Notes: generated by a model not told the origin, from the letters alone. Positions 51,878 to 60,650 are shown, numbered from the stretch's first letter. The stretch: DNA of 64,000 nt from an uncultured Polaribacter sp. (GCF_947496195.1 NZ_CANMBY010000004.1:62001-126000), one strand, 5' to 3'. Made by a program: numbers and translations.

Positions 51878-53839
51878 ATGGAACACAATTCAACTTTTCC
51901 AATAAAACAAAACGAATTAGATATGCTTCGTGATGAAGCAACAGATTATATTAAATCTATTCAATGGGAGCAAGGTAATAAAGCTAAGAGTAGAGAAAAA
52001 GAGGCAAAAGACGATTCTATTTTACTCTATTTATCTAGAGCAAATAATGGAAGCAATGTTTCTATAACATCAGTTTCTAAAACTATTTTGGCTTTAAAAA
52101 AGCGATTGTTGCCAGATTCTATAGCCATTCCAGTTCATTTAAATCAAACTTTATTTGCAATTCAAGAAGGGTTAACATTAGGGATTTGGATAAAAGATGC
52201 CTTTTATGATGCATCAGGTTTATCTTCTTTAAACGAACGTAAATCAGCATTAGATCATTCAGGGAAAAGAGAATTTGAAAGCAAACTACAAACAGCAACT
52301 GCATTTCAATTGTTTGCAACATCCTATAAAACTTTACACGATTTAAAACCATTTGCTTCTGATGATTTATCTGTGATGAAACAAAAGTTTGCAGGTATTC
52401 CAGAAGTATCTCTGTTATCTCCATTAAAAGGAATTGCTTGTTCACTTTTTTATTTTGATAAATATTTAAGTCATCCAGATATCATAAAAACAGACAAAGA
52501 TGTTGTCGATTTTACGGTTGTTTATTTCGAAGCTTTAATTGATGAAATTCAATTGCGTAAAAGTAGCTTAGAATACACAGAAACCATTTTAGATAGAACC
52601 TATAAATTAGAAAATTCAGATTTTGCAATTTCTGGATGGGAAAACGTTTTTGCTGGTACAGCCAAAAGTGTTGAATTTAATAAGGTTCAATTTGAGCAGA
52701 TTGTAGGTAATAAAGATGCCAAACATTTTGCACGTAGGTTAACAGAGCGAATGTTGAGTTACGATTTTGAAGCACAGAAAAATCCGTTTCAAGAATTAGG
52801 AGGTTTTATGCCTGTTTTTATGGGTTATGGAATTCCTGGTACAGGAAAATCGATGCTAATTGCAGCCATTGCCACACGTTTAAAAGAACATTGTGATAAT
52901 TTAGATATCCCTTTTTTGTTCCATCCAATGCCAGATACATTAATCTCTACGTTTCAAGGAGGTTCTGCAGAAAAAATGGTGGAGTGGATGAAGCCTATGC
53001 AAGATCCTACAAAAATAATTTTTGCACCTATAGATGATGCAGAAAACAATTTACAAGAAAGAACAGCACAAGGTGTTTCTGCAGGAGTTAAAGAAGTAAT
53101 AGGTGTTTTTTTAAGATACACAGAAGGTGCTTATGCCGTAAATTATGGTAATTCTTCTGTAGGTTTATTTACAAACCTACCAGAAATGTTAGATAAAGCT
53201 GTGATTTCTAGAGTACAAGGTCGTTTTAAAATTGATGGAGCAAGAACTGCACACGACTTTTTAGATCAAGATTACATTTGGTGGAAAAAGTTTGAAAAAA
53301 CGATACCAAATTTTGTGAATATGCAAAACCCTGCTGAATATGAATTCTTAAAAGATCAAGGATTGGCTAAAAGTATGGGAGATATTTTAAATACCATAGA
53401 AAAACCATCAGAAGAAAGAGTGTTAGAAGCTTATGACAGAGCAGCGCAACAACACAAAACGAATGAGCATTTGTTTTTTGCAACATTATACAAAGAAATT
53501 CAAAAAATATTTCCTTTCTTTTCATCTAGAGACGTTAGAAATATACAGTCTGCAATTTCTTTACGATTAACAGATTTTGATTTAGAACAAGATTGGTTTG
53601 ATAATCCTGAAGTTTACTTTAAAAAAGATTATGAAACAAAGTTTAATATGTTACAAGAGTTGATGAAAGCGAATATGAAAGGATTAGATTTTTCTGAAAT
53701 TAGAAGACAAGAAGTAGTAAGGTATTTAGATAATGTTGCTACAATTGCAGATACTGATTTTAAACGTAAAGTAGATGAAAGAGTAAATCAATTAAACATA
53801 GATTTAGAAGCAAGAAGAAACTTTGAAAACGGAAACTAA
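51878..53839 (+). CDS. AAA+ ATPase, core of uncharacterised cluster
   Basis: 653 residues. Helical N-terminal region (about 1-290), then an AAA+ module: Walker A GYGIPGTGKSM (about 315-325), Walker B-like IIFAPIDDAE (about 380-389), sensor/arginine region with NLPEMLDKAVISRVQGRFKI. The C-terminal region is helical. It probably remodels protein complexes, perhaps with the coiled-coil and membrane proteins encoded beside it. Function unknown to me. Confidence 0.85.
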   Translation: MEHNSTFPIKQNELDMLRDEATDYIKSIQWEQGNKAKSREKEAKDDSILLYLSRANNGSNVSITSVSKTILALKKRLLPDSIAIPVHLNQTLFAIQEGLTLGIWIKDAFYDASGLSSLNERKSALDHSGKREFESKLQTATAFQLFATSYKTLHDLKPFASDDLSVMKQKFAGIPEVSLLSPLKGIACSLFYFDKYLSHPDIIKTDKDVVDFTVVYFEALIDEIQLRKSSLEYTETILDRTYKLENSDFAISGWENVFAGTAKSVEFNKVQFEQIVGNKDAKHFARRLTERMLSYDFEAQKNPFQELGGFMPVFMGYGIPGTGKSMLIAAIATRLKEHCDNLDIPFLFHPMPDTLISTFQGGSAEKMVEWMKPMQDPTKIIFAPIDDAENNLQERTAQGVSAGVKEVIGVFLRYTEGAYAVNYGNSSVGLFTNLPEMLDKAVISRVQGRFKIDGARTAHDFLDQDYIWWKKFEKTIPNFVNMQNPAEYEFLKDQGLAKSMGDILNTIEKPSEERVLEAYDRAAQQHKTNEHLFFATLYKEIQKIFPFFSSRDVRNIQSAISLRLTDFDLEQDWFDNPEVYFKKDYETKFNMLQELMKANMKGLDFSEIRRQEVVRYLDNVATIADTDFKRKVDERVNQLNIDLEARRNFENGN

Positions 53840-54419
53840 ACATAAAATTAATAATGTTACTTCTAAAGTAAAATCTAGTGCTTGGGGTAAATTAGAAGAT
53901 ATAAATTTTGATTATACCTTTAAGAATGGAACATCAAAAAACCTAACTTTTGAGATTTATGGTAAAAGTGATGGAGTTGCAATTTTAATTTATAACACCG
54001 TAAGTAATAAAGTAATTTTATCGAGACAATTTAGGGCACCTGTGTATATGCATGGTATTTCTAACGGATTTTCAATAGAGGTTGTTGGTGGTGCTATAGA
54101 TAAAAATGAATCACCTGAAAAAGCTGCAATAAGAGAAACAGAAGAAGAGGTTGGTTATAAAATTAAAAGTGTAAAAAAGGTAAGTACAGTATTTTTATCA
54201 CCTGGTATTGTAAACGAAAAAGTACACCTATTTGTTGGTGAATATACAGCTGATGATAAAACAAAAAATGGGGGAGGAGTTGCTGCAGAAAATGAAGAAA
54301 TAGAAGTTTTGGAAACTAATTTTTCTGAAGCCTTACAAATGATAGAAAACGAAGAAATTATAGATGCAAGAACAATAATGCTATTGCAGTATGTACAGAT
54401 TAATAAGCTGCTAAAATGA
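53823..54419 (+). CDS. Nudix hydrolase
   Basis: 198 residues. A complete Nudix box is present (pattern G-x5-E-x7-R-E-U-x-E-E-x-G-U: GGAIDKNESPEKAAIRETEE followed by EVG, about residues 95-117); the overall pattern resembles the ADP-ribose/GDP-mannose pyrophosphatase group (NudF/NudK). Unusual start: no ATG lies near; TTG at 53823 inside the end of the AAA+ gene (17-bp overlap) with AAGAAGAA upstream is the best choice. The next ATG would remove about 74 residues. Confidence 0.88.
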   Translation: MKTETKHKINNVTSKVKSSAWGKLEDINFDYTFKNGTSKNLTFEIYGKSDGVAILIYNTVSNKVILSRQFRAPVYMHGISNGFSIEVVGGAIDKNESPEKAAIRETEEEVGYKIKSVKKVSTVFLSPGIVNEKVHLFVGEYTADDKTKNGGGVAAENEEIEVLETNFSEALQMIENEEIIDARTIMLLQYVQINKLLK

Positions 54420-54901
54420 GAGCTATTACAATAGGAATATTTTTATTTATTGTCTTTGGCTGTACAATAGTAAAAAATCAGAATGATAAAAAATCTTTAA
54501 AATATGCAGTTGTAGATATTAAAATAAAAAAAGATAAAGACACTACAATTTTAAATGAATTAAGGTTTTATAAAATTCAAAGCGCTATAGACGCCTCTGT
54601 TTTAATGTACAATAAGTTTGGTAAATGGGACTTAAAGATAAAAGGAAAACATCAAGCTAATATGAATAGAATAGTTTGGGAAAATTTAAAAATATTTGAA
54701 GGCTCTAAAGAAAAGTTTACTGTTATTACAGATGGAACAGAGACAATGAATGACTATTATACATGTTTTATAATTTTTGATGAAAAAGGAGAAAATTGTC
54801 TAAATAAAAATCATCCAAGAAGAAAAAAAATAATAGATTATTTCAATTTTGAAATGAAACGTCTAAAAAGATCAAAAAAAGTATATAAATTATTTTATTA
54901 A
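54416..54901 (+). CDS. Lipoprotein of unknown function
   Basis: 161 residues. N-terminus MRAITIGIFLFIVFGC with lipobox cysteine at 16. Lys-rich mature region with one YYTCFIIFDEKGENC segment. It overlaps the Nudix gene by 4 bp (ATGA), so it is coupled to it. No family recognised. Confidence 0.72.
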   Translation: MRAITIGIFLFIVFGCTIVKNQNDKKSLKYAVVDIKIKKDKDTTILNELRFYKIQSAIDASVLMYNKFGKWDLKIKGKHQANMNRIVWENLKIFEGSKEKFTVITDGTETMNDYYTCFIIFDEKGENCLNKNHPRRKKIIDYFNFEMKRLKRSKKVYKLFY

Positions 54902-54942
54902 TAAAATTTTAAAAACGATTTAAGACGATTAATAAATAGTAA

Positions 54943-56178
54943 ATGAAAAAACTAAAAGAGGCCAATTTATATAGAAACGAACTAATTCCTGTTAGTGGAA
55001 AATTAGTGGAACGTTATAATAAGTGCTTGTTAAAAATGGGTTTTGAAGAAACAAAACTCACAAAATTTTCTATTGATGGTTTAGGTTGGAGTCCTGAGAT
55101 TGCTCAAGAAAAAAAGAACTCATTTTATTTAAATAATGGTGAGGCAAATACTCACGCAATTCTAATTTCACCAAAGCAAAAAGCTGTACCAGTTTACAAT
55201 CCTTTTCATTCTTTTGATGGAGCATTAATGAAATTGGTGTTTAAGACACATCAAGAAACTATTAATGATATTACTAGAGATTCAGCTATTTGTATCGATT
55301 TTGATCAGAAAATTGATGTGTTTTACGAACCTTTAGATGTTTTGCGCTACAAAGATATTGTTATTAAATTCCATTTAATTGATGCTTTAGAGAAAGCTAA
55401 AGCAGAGCAACTAAAATTAATAGAAGTATTTAATACCGATAATAATTTTATTAACGAAAACATTCATCAACAACTATTAGCATCAGCTAAAAAACACGGA
55501 GATTTAAGAAATAGAAAAGTGGTTTTAGAAGATATTAATTTTACATCAGATTCTTTTTACACAAAAGCTTTTGGTGGTATTTATGTTTTAAGAGATTTTA
55601 TAGAACCTATACTTATTTTCGAAAAAGAAGAGGCTTATAAAGAAGCTATAAAAGACACTATTCATGATGTGTTAATGTATCATATTTCTCATGCAGAATT
55701 AATAGATAAATTAAATAGTCATAAAATTATTGAATGCGATTTAGAAGAAGAAGCTACTAAAAAAAGATACGAACGTATTAAAAAATATGTTTTTTCTACA
55801 TTCTTAAAAGAGCATAAGCATCCTATAAAAGATATTTTAGAAGACCCAATTTTATTTAAAAGTTACTTAAATAAGATTGATCTATCAGCAAGAAAAAAAG
55901 TAATGGGGGTAGAGCTTTATTTAGATAAAAAGAAGGTTTCTAAAAATATAAACCCAAAAGATAGTATAGATGAAAACATTTATGTTGCTATGCATAAACC
56001 TCATTCTTCTTTAAAGCCTAGTCATCAAGATTTAATTTGGAACTTACTAGTAAGTATAGCTCCTAAAGATGTGCTTTTTCTCTTTTGGTACGATAAAGAA
56101 CGATTTTTCGAGTTATTTAAAAACTTAGATGAATCTATGAAAGATTGGGTGATAGACACAATTAAGAGTGAATTTTAG
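54943..56178 (+). CDS. DUF6638-type protein of AAA+ cluster
   Basis: 411 residues, soluble. N-terminus MKKLKEANLYRNELIPVSGK and segment FSIDGLGWSPEIAQEKKNSF match my memory of the DUF6638 family, Bacteroidota proteins of unknown function found next to this AAA+ gene. The C-terminal half has acidic and Lys-rich helices. Assignment to the DUF is from memory. Confidence 0.7.
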   Translation: MKKLKEANLYRNELIPVSGKLVERYNKCLLKMGFEETKLTKFSIDGLGWSPEIAQEKKNSFYLNNGEANTHAILISPKQKAVPVYNPFHSFDGALMKLVFKTHQETINDITRDSAICIDFDQKIDVFYEPLDVLRYKDIVIKFHLIDALEKAKAEQLKLIEVFNTDNNFINENIHQQLLASAKKHGDLRNRKVVLEDINFTSDSFYTKAFGGIYVLRDFIEPILIFEKEEAYKEAIKDTIHDVLMYHISHAELIDKLNSHKIIECDLEEEATKKRYERIKKYVFSTFLKEHKHPIKDILEDPILFKSYLNKIDLSARKKVMGVELYLDKKKVSKNINPKDSIDENIYVAMHKPHSSLKPSHQDLIWNLLVSIAPKDVLFLFWYDKERFFELFKNLDESMKDWVIDTIKSEF

Positions 56179-56308
56179 GTTGGAAGAATGAAGTAGGATG
56201 GAAGATGTTGAAATTGCGCAATTTGAATTTGAACACTGAAATTGAGTTTAGAAATAAAAAACATGAATTTGTAAAAATTGTATATTTATAAAAAGAAAAG
56301 AAAAAGAA

Positions 56309-56662
56309 ATGAGTTTTAAATTTGAAAACTTAATTATTTGGCAAAAATCGATGGATTTAGGTGAAGAAATGAATTTGTTAACGAATAATTTTCCTCAAAA
56401 AGAAGTTTATAATTTATCATCTCAATTAAGAAGAGCTTCTGATTCAGTGGCTTTAAATATTTCTGAAGGCGCTATTTTGCAGTCGAATGCAGAATACAGA
56501 AAGTTTTTAGGATATTCAATTCGTTCTTTAGCAGAGGTGGTAACTTGCTTACATAAAGCAATTAGAAGAGAGTATTTGTCAAAAGAGGAATTTCAAAAAT
56601 ATTATAGTGAATGTTATCACCTAATGAATATGACAATAGCCTATAGAAATAAGTTAAAGTAA
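56309..56662 (+). CDS. Four-helix-bundle protein (S23/avd-like family)
   Basis: 117 residues. FKFENLIIWQKSMDLGEEMN start and LRRASDSVALNISEGAILQS motif are typical of the four-helix-bundle (23S rRNA intervening-sequence protein) family, single genes widely dispersed in Bacteroidota. No ribosomal RNA is near. It is flanked by short low-complexity stretches (56179-56308 and 56663-56725) unlike the rest of the cluster, suggesting later insertion. Confidence 0.88.
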   Translation: MSFKFENLIIWQKSMDLGEEMNLLTNNFPQKEVYNLSSQLRRASDSVALNISEGAILQSNAEYRKFLGYSIRSLAEVVTCLHKAIRREYLSKEEFQKYYSECYHLMNMTIAYRNKLK

Positions 56663-56725
56663 ATTAAAAAAAAATATGAGTAAGAAACATCAAGCTTCCT
56701 GCTCCCAACATCAAACAACAAAACC

Positions 56726-57253
56726 ATGACACTAGAAATCATCATATTTATAGCATCCATTTTATTTGGAGCTGTTATCTTTTGGAGAGAATCTCAAAGC
56801 AATAAAGTATTTCGTTTTTTTAATAAATTAATGAATTCGAAAGAATTGCAAATGAAAGCTGATGATAAAAAAGGATTTGTGTATCAACAATCACCTTTAC
56901 TAAGATTGGTTTTTATTACGTCTTTATTTTTAATAGGTATTGTAGTAACGCGTATTTTAATCCCTATTGATTTAGCTACGATTTCACTATTTGCATCTAT
57001 GATTTTTGGCACTTTTGCAGGTACATATTTAGCTGGGATTATATTTAAATCTTCTGCAGTTATCGAAGAACAATCTGAGTCTTTAGAAGATACATTTCAA
57101 GAAGTAATCGAAAAAGGTAAAGAACTCATAGATGATTTAAAAAACGAAGAACCAGCTACTATAGATAAAGCTCAAGAAGAAATTAAAGAAACATCAAAAG
57201 AAAATCAGAAAAGTGCTAGAGAGCGTTTAAAAGATAAAGGGTATTTAAAGTAA
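56726..57253 (+). CDS. Membrane protein with acidic coiled tail, AAA+ cluster
   Basis: 175 residues. Three hydrophobic segments (about 3-20, 58-78, 85-108), then an acidic helical tail (about 110-175, ESLEDTFQEVIEKGKELIDD) predicted cytoplasmic. No family recognised. Separated by 4 bp from the next gene. Confidence 0.72.
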   Translation: MTLEIIIFIASILFGAVIFWRESQSNKVFRFFNKLMNSKELQMKADDKKGFVYQQSPLLRLVFITSLFLIGIVVTRILIPIDLATISLFASMIFGTFAGTYLAGIIFKSSAVIEEQSESLEDTFQEVIEKGKELIDDLKNEEPATIDKAQEEIKETSKENQKSARERLKDKGYLK

Positions 57254-57257
57254 AATT

Positions 57258-58949
57258 ATGCTAAAAAATTATTGGAATAAAGGTGCAAAACAAAAGAAAA
57301 GAGTCATCTTTTTTAGTGTTATACTATTGGGTTTATTGTTTTTTTTAAGAGACGACTATCAACCTGCATTATTGTTTTTTAGAAAATACATATTTGTAAT
57401 TCTGTTATCATTTACAGTTTTATTTTTTGGAATCAGAAGATTTAGAAGATTAGCAAGTTCAGGAAAAAGAATACTTACTTTATTAATGTTGTCAGCTTTC
57501 TTTGGCTTATTGTATTTTGTGGGTTGGCATTATAACATGTACGATTACATGAAAACCTATAATGTGTTTAACAATCTAAATCGTTTTGAAATTGTAGAAT
57601 TACCTCTTACACAAAATGAAAGAATTCAGCCTTTACGAAATATCTTTTCTATGGCAAATGAATCTGTTGGAGAAACCAAAGATGTTTCATTGCCACATTT
57701 GGTTAGAGTTGATGGTAACAATCAATGGACAATGGCTATACAGCCCACAGAAAAGTATTATTGGCAAGGCTTAAAAGACAATACAGAAGAGGTTTTTTCG
57801 GTTTCGAGTACAACACCTTTTCCTCGATTTTCGAGCGAAAATAGAATTCCTGTTACATTTTCTATAGGTGAATCTTTAAAGTTTAGTAGAAATACTTACA
57901 ATGCAGTTGTACAACGTTTAAATCCTTTGATGTTATTCAATTACGAACCAAGTGATACTTATTATATGAAAAATGATAATGGTGCTTGGGTACAAGTAGT
58001 GAGTTTAATTAAATGGAAAGGTTTCTTTTTTCCTTATCCAACTTTTGGTGGAGTAATGGTTGTAGAAAATGGCGAACATGACTTTACAGATTACTTAGAA
58101 AGAATTACCATTGGTAAAGGAACGTTTATTGCACCAGAAGAAATGAAAAATTACGAGTATTTAAAAAGGCAAAATACTTTGGCTGAAAAGGTTTCACGAA
58201 TTCAAGCAGAAAGCTTAAAGTTTTTAGGAGGTTTTTCTGATCCTTTACCTTGGAATATGAAAAGTGCAGTGAAAATTCCGTTAGCACCCAAAGATCAAAA
58301 TCAGCAACCTTATGTAACTGATTTCGATTTTTCAGACACTAAAGTAGGTGCTTATAGTGGTTTGTATCATTGGTTTGGTTTAGAACCTATAGGTGATGAA
58401 AGAACTAGTTTAAGTTACAGTGTGTTTATTCCAGCAGATGGTACAGATAGACTGTATTATTACGATCATGCTTCAAAAAAACAAGGTTATGCAGGCGTTT
58501 CAGCTATGCCTTTAAAAGTTCAAGAATCTAAAAAAGAATATGATTGGAATGCGAATGCTCCTGTAGAATTTAGACCTTACATTAAAAACATTGCAGGAAA
58601 AAAACGTATGTTTTTCTTAGGTACAGTGTCTACCATAAGTTCAGATAATCCTGAACAATTTGATGGTGCTGCAACACCAGATTTAGCTTTGGTTGATAGT
58701 GAGTACAGAGATGTAGTGTGGATTAATGCTAAAAAACCTAGTACTTGGAATGAAGAGGTTTATAAACAATTAAACGAAGCTTGGAGAACTAGCGAAAACG
58801 GAAATATTTATTTCGAAAAAGAAAAAACCATCTTAGAAAAAAACAGACAAATATTAGATTCTATAAAATTGATTTCTAAACAAGAAAAAAACCTAAAAGA
58901 AATTCAGCGTTTACAAAAACAGATAGATTCTATTAAGATGAATAATTAA
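57258..58949 (+). CDS. Membrane protein with large extracytoplasmic domain, AAA+ cluster
   Basis: 563 residues. Three N-terminal membrane helices (about 17-30, 38-58, 73-92), then a domain of about 420 residues rich in aromatic residues (GWHYNMYDYMKTYNVFNNLN, AYSGLYHWFGLEPIGDE) and a C-terminal coiled coil (LKEIQRLQKQIDSIKM). No family recognised. Last gene of the 48.8-58.9 kb run. Confidence 0.75.
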   Translation: MLKNYWNKGAKQKKRVIFFSVILLGLLFFLRDDYQPALLFFRKYIFVILLSFTVLFFGIRRFRRLASSGKRILTLLMLSAFFGLLYFVGWHYNMYDYMKTYNVFNNLNRFEIVELPLTQNERIQPLRNIFSMANESVGETKDVSLPHLVRVDGNNQWTMAIQPTEKYYWQGLKDNTEEVFSVSSTTPFPRFSSENRIPVTFSIGESLKFSRNTYNAVVQRLNPLMLFNYEPSDTYYMKNDNGAWVQVVSLIKWKGFFFPYPTFGGVMVVENGEHDFTDYLERITIGKGTFIAPEEMKNYEYLKRQNTLAEKVSRIQAESLKFLGGFSDPLPWNMKSAVKIPLAPKDQNQQPYVTDFDFSDTKVGAYSGLYHWFGLEPIGDERTSLSYSVFIPADGTDRLYYYDHASKKQGYAGVSAMPLKVQESKKEYDWNANAPVEFRPYIKNIAGKKRMFFLGTVSTISSDNPEQFDGAATPDLALVDSEYRDVVWINAKKPSTWNEEVYKQLNEAWRTSENGNIYFEKEKTILEKNRQILDSIKLISKQEKNLKEIQRLQKQIDSIKMNN

Positions 58950-59000
58950 TGCTAAACTTGTTTTAAAACTTATAGAGATTTAGGGAGTATTTTACTTTTT

Positions 59001-59133
59001 CGATAGCAGTTTTGTGTATGGAAAGTTGCATTTTTGTGTGCGAGTAATTTCCGAAGGAAAATCAGATGTTACAAAACTGCAGCGACCTTTGGCTTAAACT
59101 AAAGTAAGCAATGTTTTTTACATTATGTTACCC
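59001..59133 (-). repeat. attC-like site of the solitary cassette (family D)
   Basis: Body aligns well with the cassette-1 site at 22285 (TTTTGT, AAAGTTGC, TTTCCGAAGGAAAATCAGA, AGCAATTTTTT blocks). Core GTT 59127-59129; the other core reads AGC (59005-59007) instead of AAC. Confidence 0.85.
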
Positions 59134-59152
59134 AACGTTTTTATTTTTTTAA

Positions 59153-59632
59153 TTAATTCTTACCAGGAAATGAGTCTGTCAATCCGTTAAAGATATCTTG
59201 ATGAGCTCGAATTTCGTGCTTTTCATTATTGTTGGTTATGATTTTAAAATTTGGTCGTTTAAAATTATGAGTAATATTCATAACACCATGAATTTTTTTA
59301 ATATTGTCATACTTTAGTTCTATTTTTTTTGTCTTAGAAAAAAGTATTATTTGGTCTGGTTGAATTTCCAATTCCGCTTTTTCATAATTTCTCATTCCAT
59401 TGACCCAATCTCCAATAAGTAAAAAAACCATTGAACCAGCAAATACATAGTATACATTCCTGTTTACTACTTCAATCAGATATATTGCTGCAATTTCTGA
59501 AGGCAAATATTTAGCAGGCCAAACAAATAATAAAAAGACTAAAAAGAGAAAGAATCCGAAGCTTAGGACACTTTTCCCTATTTTATTGATACTTTTTTTT
59601 TCAGCAAATTCTATTTCAAAAGTTTCTTTCAA
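59153..59632 (-). CDS. Two-helix membrane protein with PH-like domain, solitary cassette
   Basis: 159 residues. Cytoplasmic N-terminus (MKETFEIEFAEKKSINKIGK), two membrane helices (about 22-42 and 62-82), then a beta-rich C-terminal domain (ELEIQPDQIILFSKTKKIEL, KYDNIKKIHGV) like bacterial PH/STM3941-type proteins. Function unknown. Start and stop are close to the cassette cores, as in the main array. Confidence 0.75.
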   Translation of the reverse strand: MKETFEIEFAEKKSINKIGKSVLSFGFFLFLVFLLFVWPAKYLPSEIAAIYLIEVVNRNVYYVFAGSMVFLLIGDWVNGMRNYEKAELEIQPDQIILFSKTKKIELKYDNIKKIHGVMNITHNFKRPNFKIITNNNEKHEIRAHQDIFNGLTDSFPGKN

Positions 59633-59637
59633 ATGTT

Positions 59638-59693
59638 GGGTAACTTAAGTACGATTATGGAGTCGTTTTAATGACTTATAATCGTTGTTAGCG
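59638..59693 (-). repeat. Compact attC-like site at upstream end of the solitary cassette (56 bp)
   Basis: Minus strand: AAC-A-ACGATTAT ... AGTC/GACT ... ATAATCGT-ACTTAA-GTT. Arms are perfectly complementary and the unpaired spacers are unequal (1 and 6 bases). Size and shape resemble the short site at 16096. Confidence 0.75.
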
Positions 59694-59709
59694 AAGTTCG
59701 CTTTTTTTT
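59690..59709 (+). terminator. Terminator-like hairpin beside the solitary cassette
   Basis: AGCGA/TCGCT with a 3-base loop followed by eight T on the plus strand. Overlaps the edge of the compact attC-like site. Confidence 0.55.
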
Positions 59710-59766
59710 ATCAGAAAGTCAACATGTAGAACACCCTTCTATTAATATATTTTATTCAATATATTT

Positions 59767-59787
59767 CCTTGGATATATTTTCCTTGG
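59767..59787. promoter_or_regulatory. Tandem MarR-type operators upstream of the DoxX-like gene
   Basis: Two CCTTGG-centred palindromes (ATATTTCCTTGGATATAT at about 59763-59778; ATATTTTCCTTGGTAAATAT at about 59775-59794), centres 15 bp apart. The second overlaps the -33 TTG. Confidence 0.75.
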
Positions 59788-59814
59788 TAAATATATTTTT
59801 ATTTTGTAACTTTG
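59784..59814 (+). promoter_or_regulatory. Promoter of DoxX-like/OsmC operon
   Basis: TTG (59784-59786) and TAACTTTG (59807-59814) with a 20-bp gap, matching the Bacteroidota -33/-7 pattern. The ATG is 24 bp downstream. Confidence 0.75.
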
Positions 59815-59838
59815 TTATTAAATTAAAAATCAACCATT

Positions 59839-60192
59839 ATGAAAACTACAAAAATTATTTATTACATAGCAACTGGTTTACTAACCTTATTAATGTTATT
59901 TTCTGTAAGTCAATATTTTTTTAACTACGAAGTTATAGAAGGCGCATTTAAAAGTTTTGGGTATCCTACCTATTTAATTTATCCTTATGGTGCAATTAAA
60001 TTATTAGGCTTAGTAGCCATTTGGTTTATTCCAAACAAGTCTTTAAAAGAATGGGCATATGCAGGTTTCTTCTTTGCTTTTGTTCTGGCTTTTTTTGCAC
60101 ATTATATGATAGGAGATGGAGAACAAATGGGAGCATTAGTAGCTACTATTTTATTATTAACATCTTATTTTACTAACAAAAAAATACAATAA
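59839..60192 (+). CDS. DoxX-like family membrane protein
   Basis: 117 residues with four hydrophobic helices and the DoxX-like motif GYPTYLIYPYGAIKLLGLVA. DoxX-like proteins are often encoded with oxidative or thiol-stress genes. Its stop overlaps the osmC-like ATG (TAATG). Confidence 0.85.
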   Translation: MKTTKIIYYIATGLLTLLMLFSVSQYFFNYEVIEGAFKSFGYPTYLIYPYGAIKLLGLVAIWFIPNKSLKEWAYAGFFFAFVLAFFAHYMIGDGEQMGALVATILLLTSYFTNKKIQ

Positions 60193-60599
60193 TGGCAAAA
60201 CAGGTTTCATCATCAGTTATGTTAACAAACAAAAATTATCTAGCAGAAGCTAAAACTAGAAATCATTTTTTAACAATAGATGAACCAGTTAGTGCAGGAG
60301 GTGATGATAATGGACCAACACCTGTAGAATATTTACTTACAGCATTAGGGAGTTGTGTAGCAATTACATTACGAATGTATGCAGAGAGAAAAGGTTGGGA
60401 TGTAGGTAAAATAAAAGTAAATGTTACACAAAAAGAAGAATTAACAACAGAGGGAATTAGAAAGTCATTAGTAGAAGACATTTCTTTCGAAAAAGAAGTC
60501 ACATCAAAACAACGAGAGAAGTTAGTAGAAATTGCTGGTAAGTGCCCAGTTGCAAAAATGATTAAAAGCGAGACAAAAATAACATCCATTCTAAATTAA
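60192..60599 (+). CDS. OsmC family protein (peroxiredoxin-like)
   Basis: 135 residues. Contains PVEYLLTALGSCVAITLRMY, with the first conserved Cys (about residue 56), and EIAGKCPVAKMI, with the second (about 118): the Cys pair used to reduce organic hydroperoxides. Also FLTIDEPVSAGGDDNGP upstream. Coupled to the DoxX-like gene. Confidence 0.92.
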   Translation: MAKQVSSSVMLTNKNYLAEAKTRNHFLTIDEPVSAGGDDNGPTPVEYLLTALGSCVAITLRMYAERKGWDVGKIKVNVTQKEELTTEGIRKSLVEDISFEKEVTSKQREKLVEIAGKCPVAKMIKSETKITSILN

Positions 60600-60602
60600 T
60601 TT

Positions 60603-60623
60603 CCTTGATAATATATTCCTTGG
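60603..60623. promoter_or_regulatory. Tandem MarR-type operators upstream of the azoreductase gene
   Basis: CCTTGA (60603-60608) and CCTTGG (60618-60623) centres 15 bp apart, the same spacing as at 59.77 kb, in AT-rich palindromic context; the second overlaps the -33 TTG. Confidence 0.72.
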
Positions 60624-60650
60624 AAAATAAAATATATTGTTGTACATTTG
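60620..60650 (+). promoter_or_regulatory. Promoter of azoreductase operon
   Basis: TTG (60620-60622) and TACATTTG (60643-60650), 20-bp gap, the same geometry as the promoter at 59784-59814. Confidence 0.75.

Larger units (their letters stand above)
59001..59693 (-). mobile_element. Solitary integron-like cassette, 36 kb from the main array
   Basis: One minus-strand gene flanked by an array-type attC-like site (59001-59133) and a compact site (59638-59693). The cassette has inverted termini GTTACCCAAC (59127-59136) / GTTGGGTAAC (59635-59644), the same rule as in the main array. No recombinase gene is adjacent, so integration would have been in trans, or this is the remnant of another array. 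Confidence 0.8.

Noticed and set aside
56309..56662. Intervening sequence of a 23S rRNA gene
   Set aside because: The protein family fits, but there is no rRNA sequence on either side.
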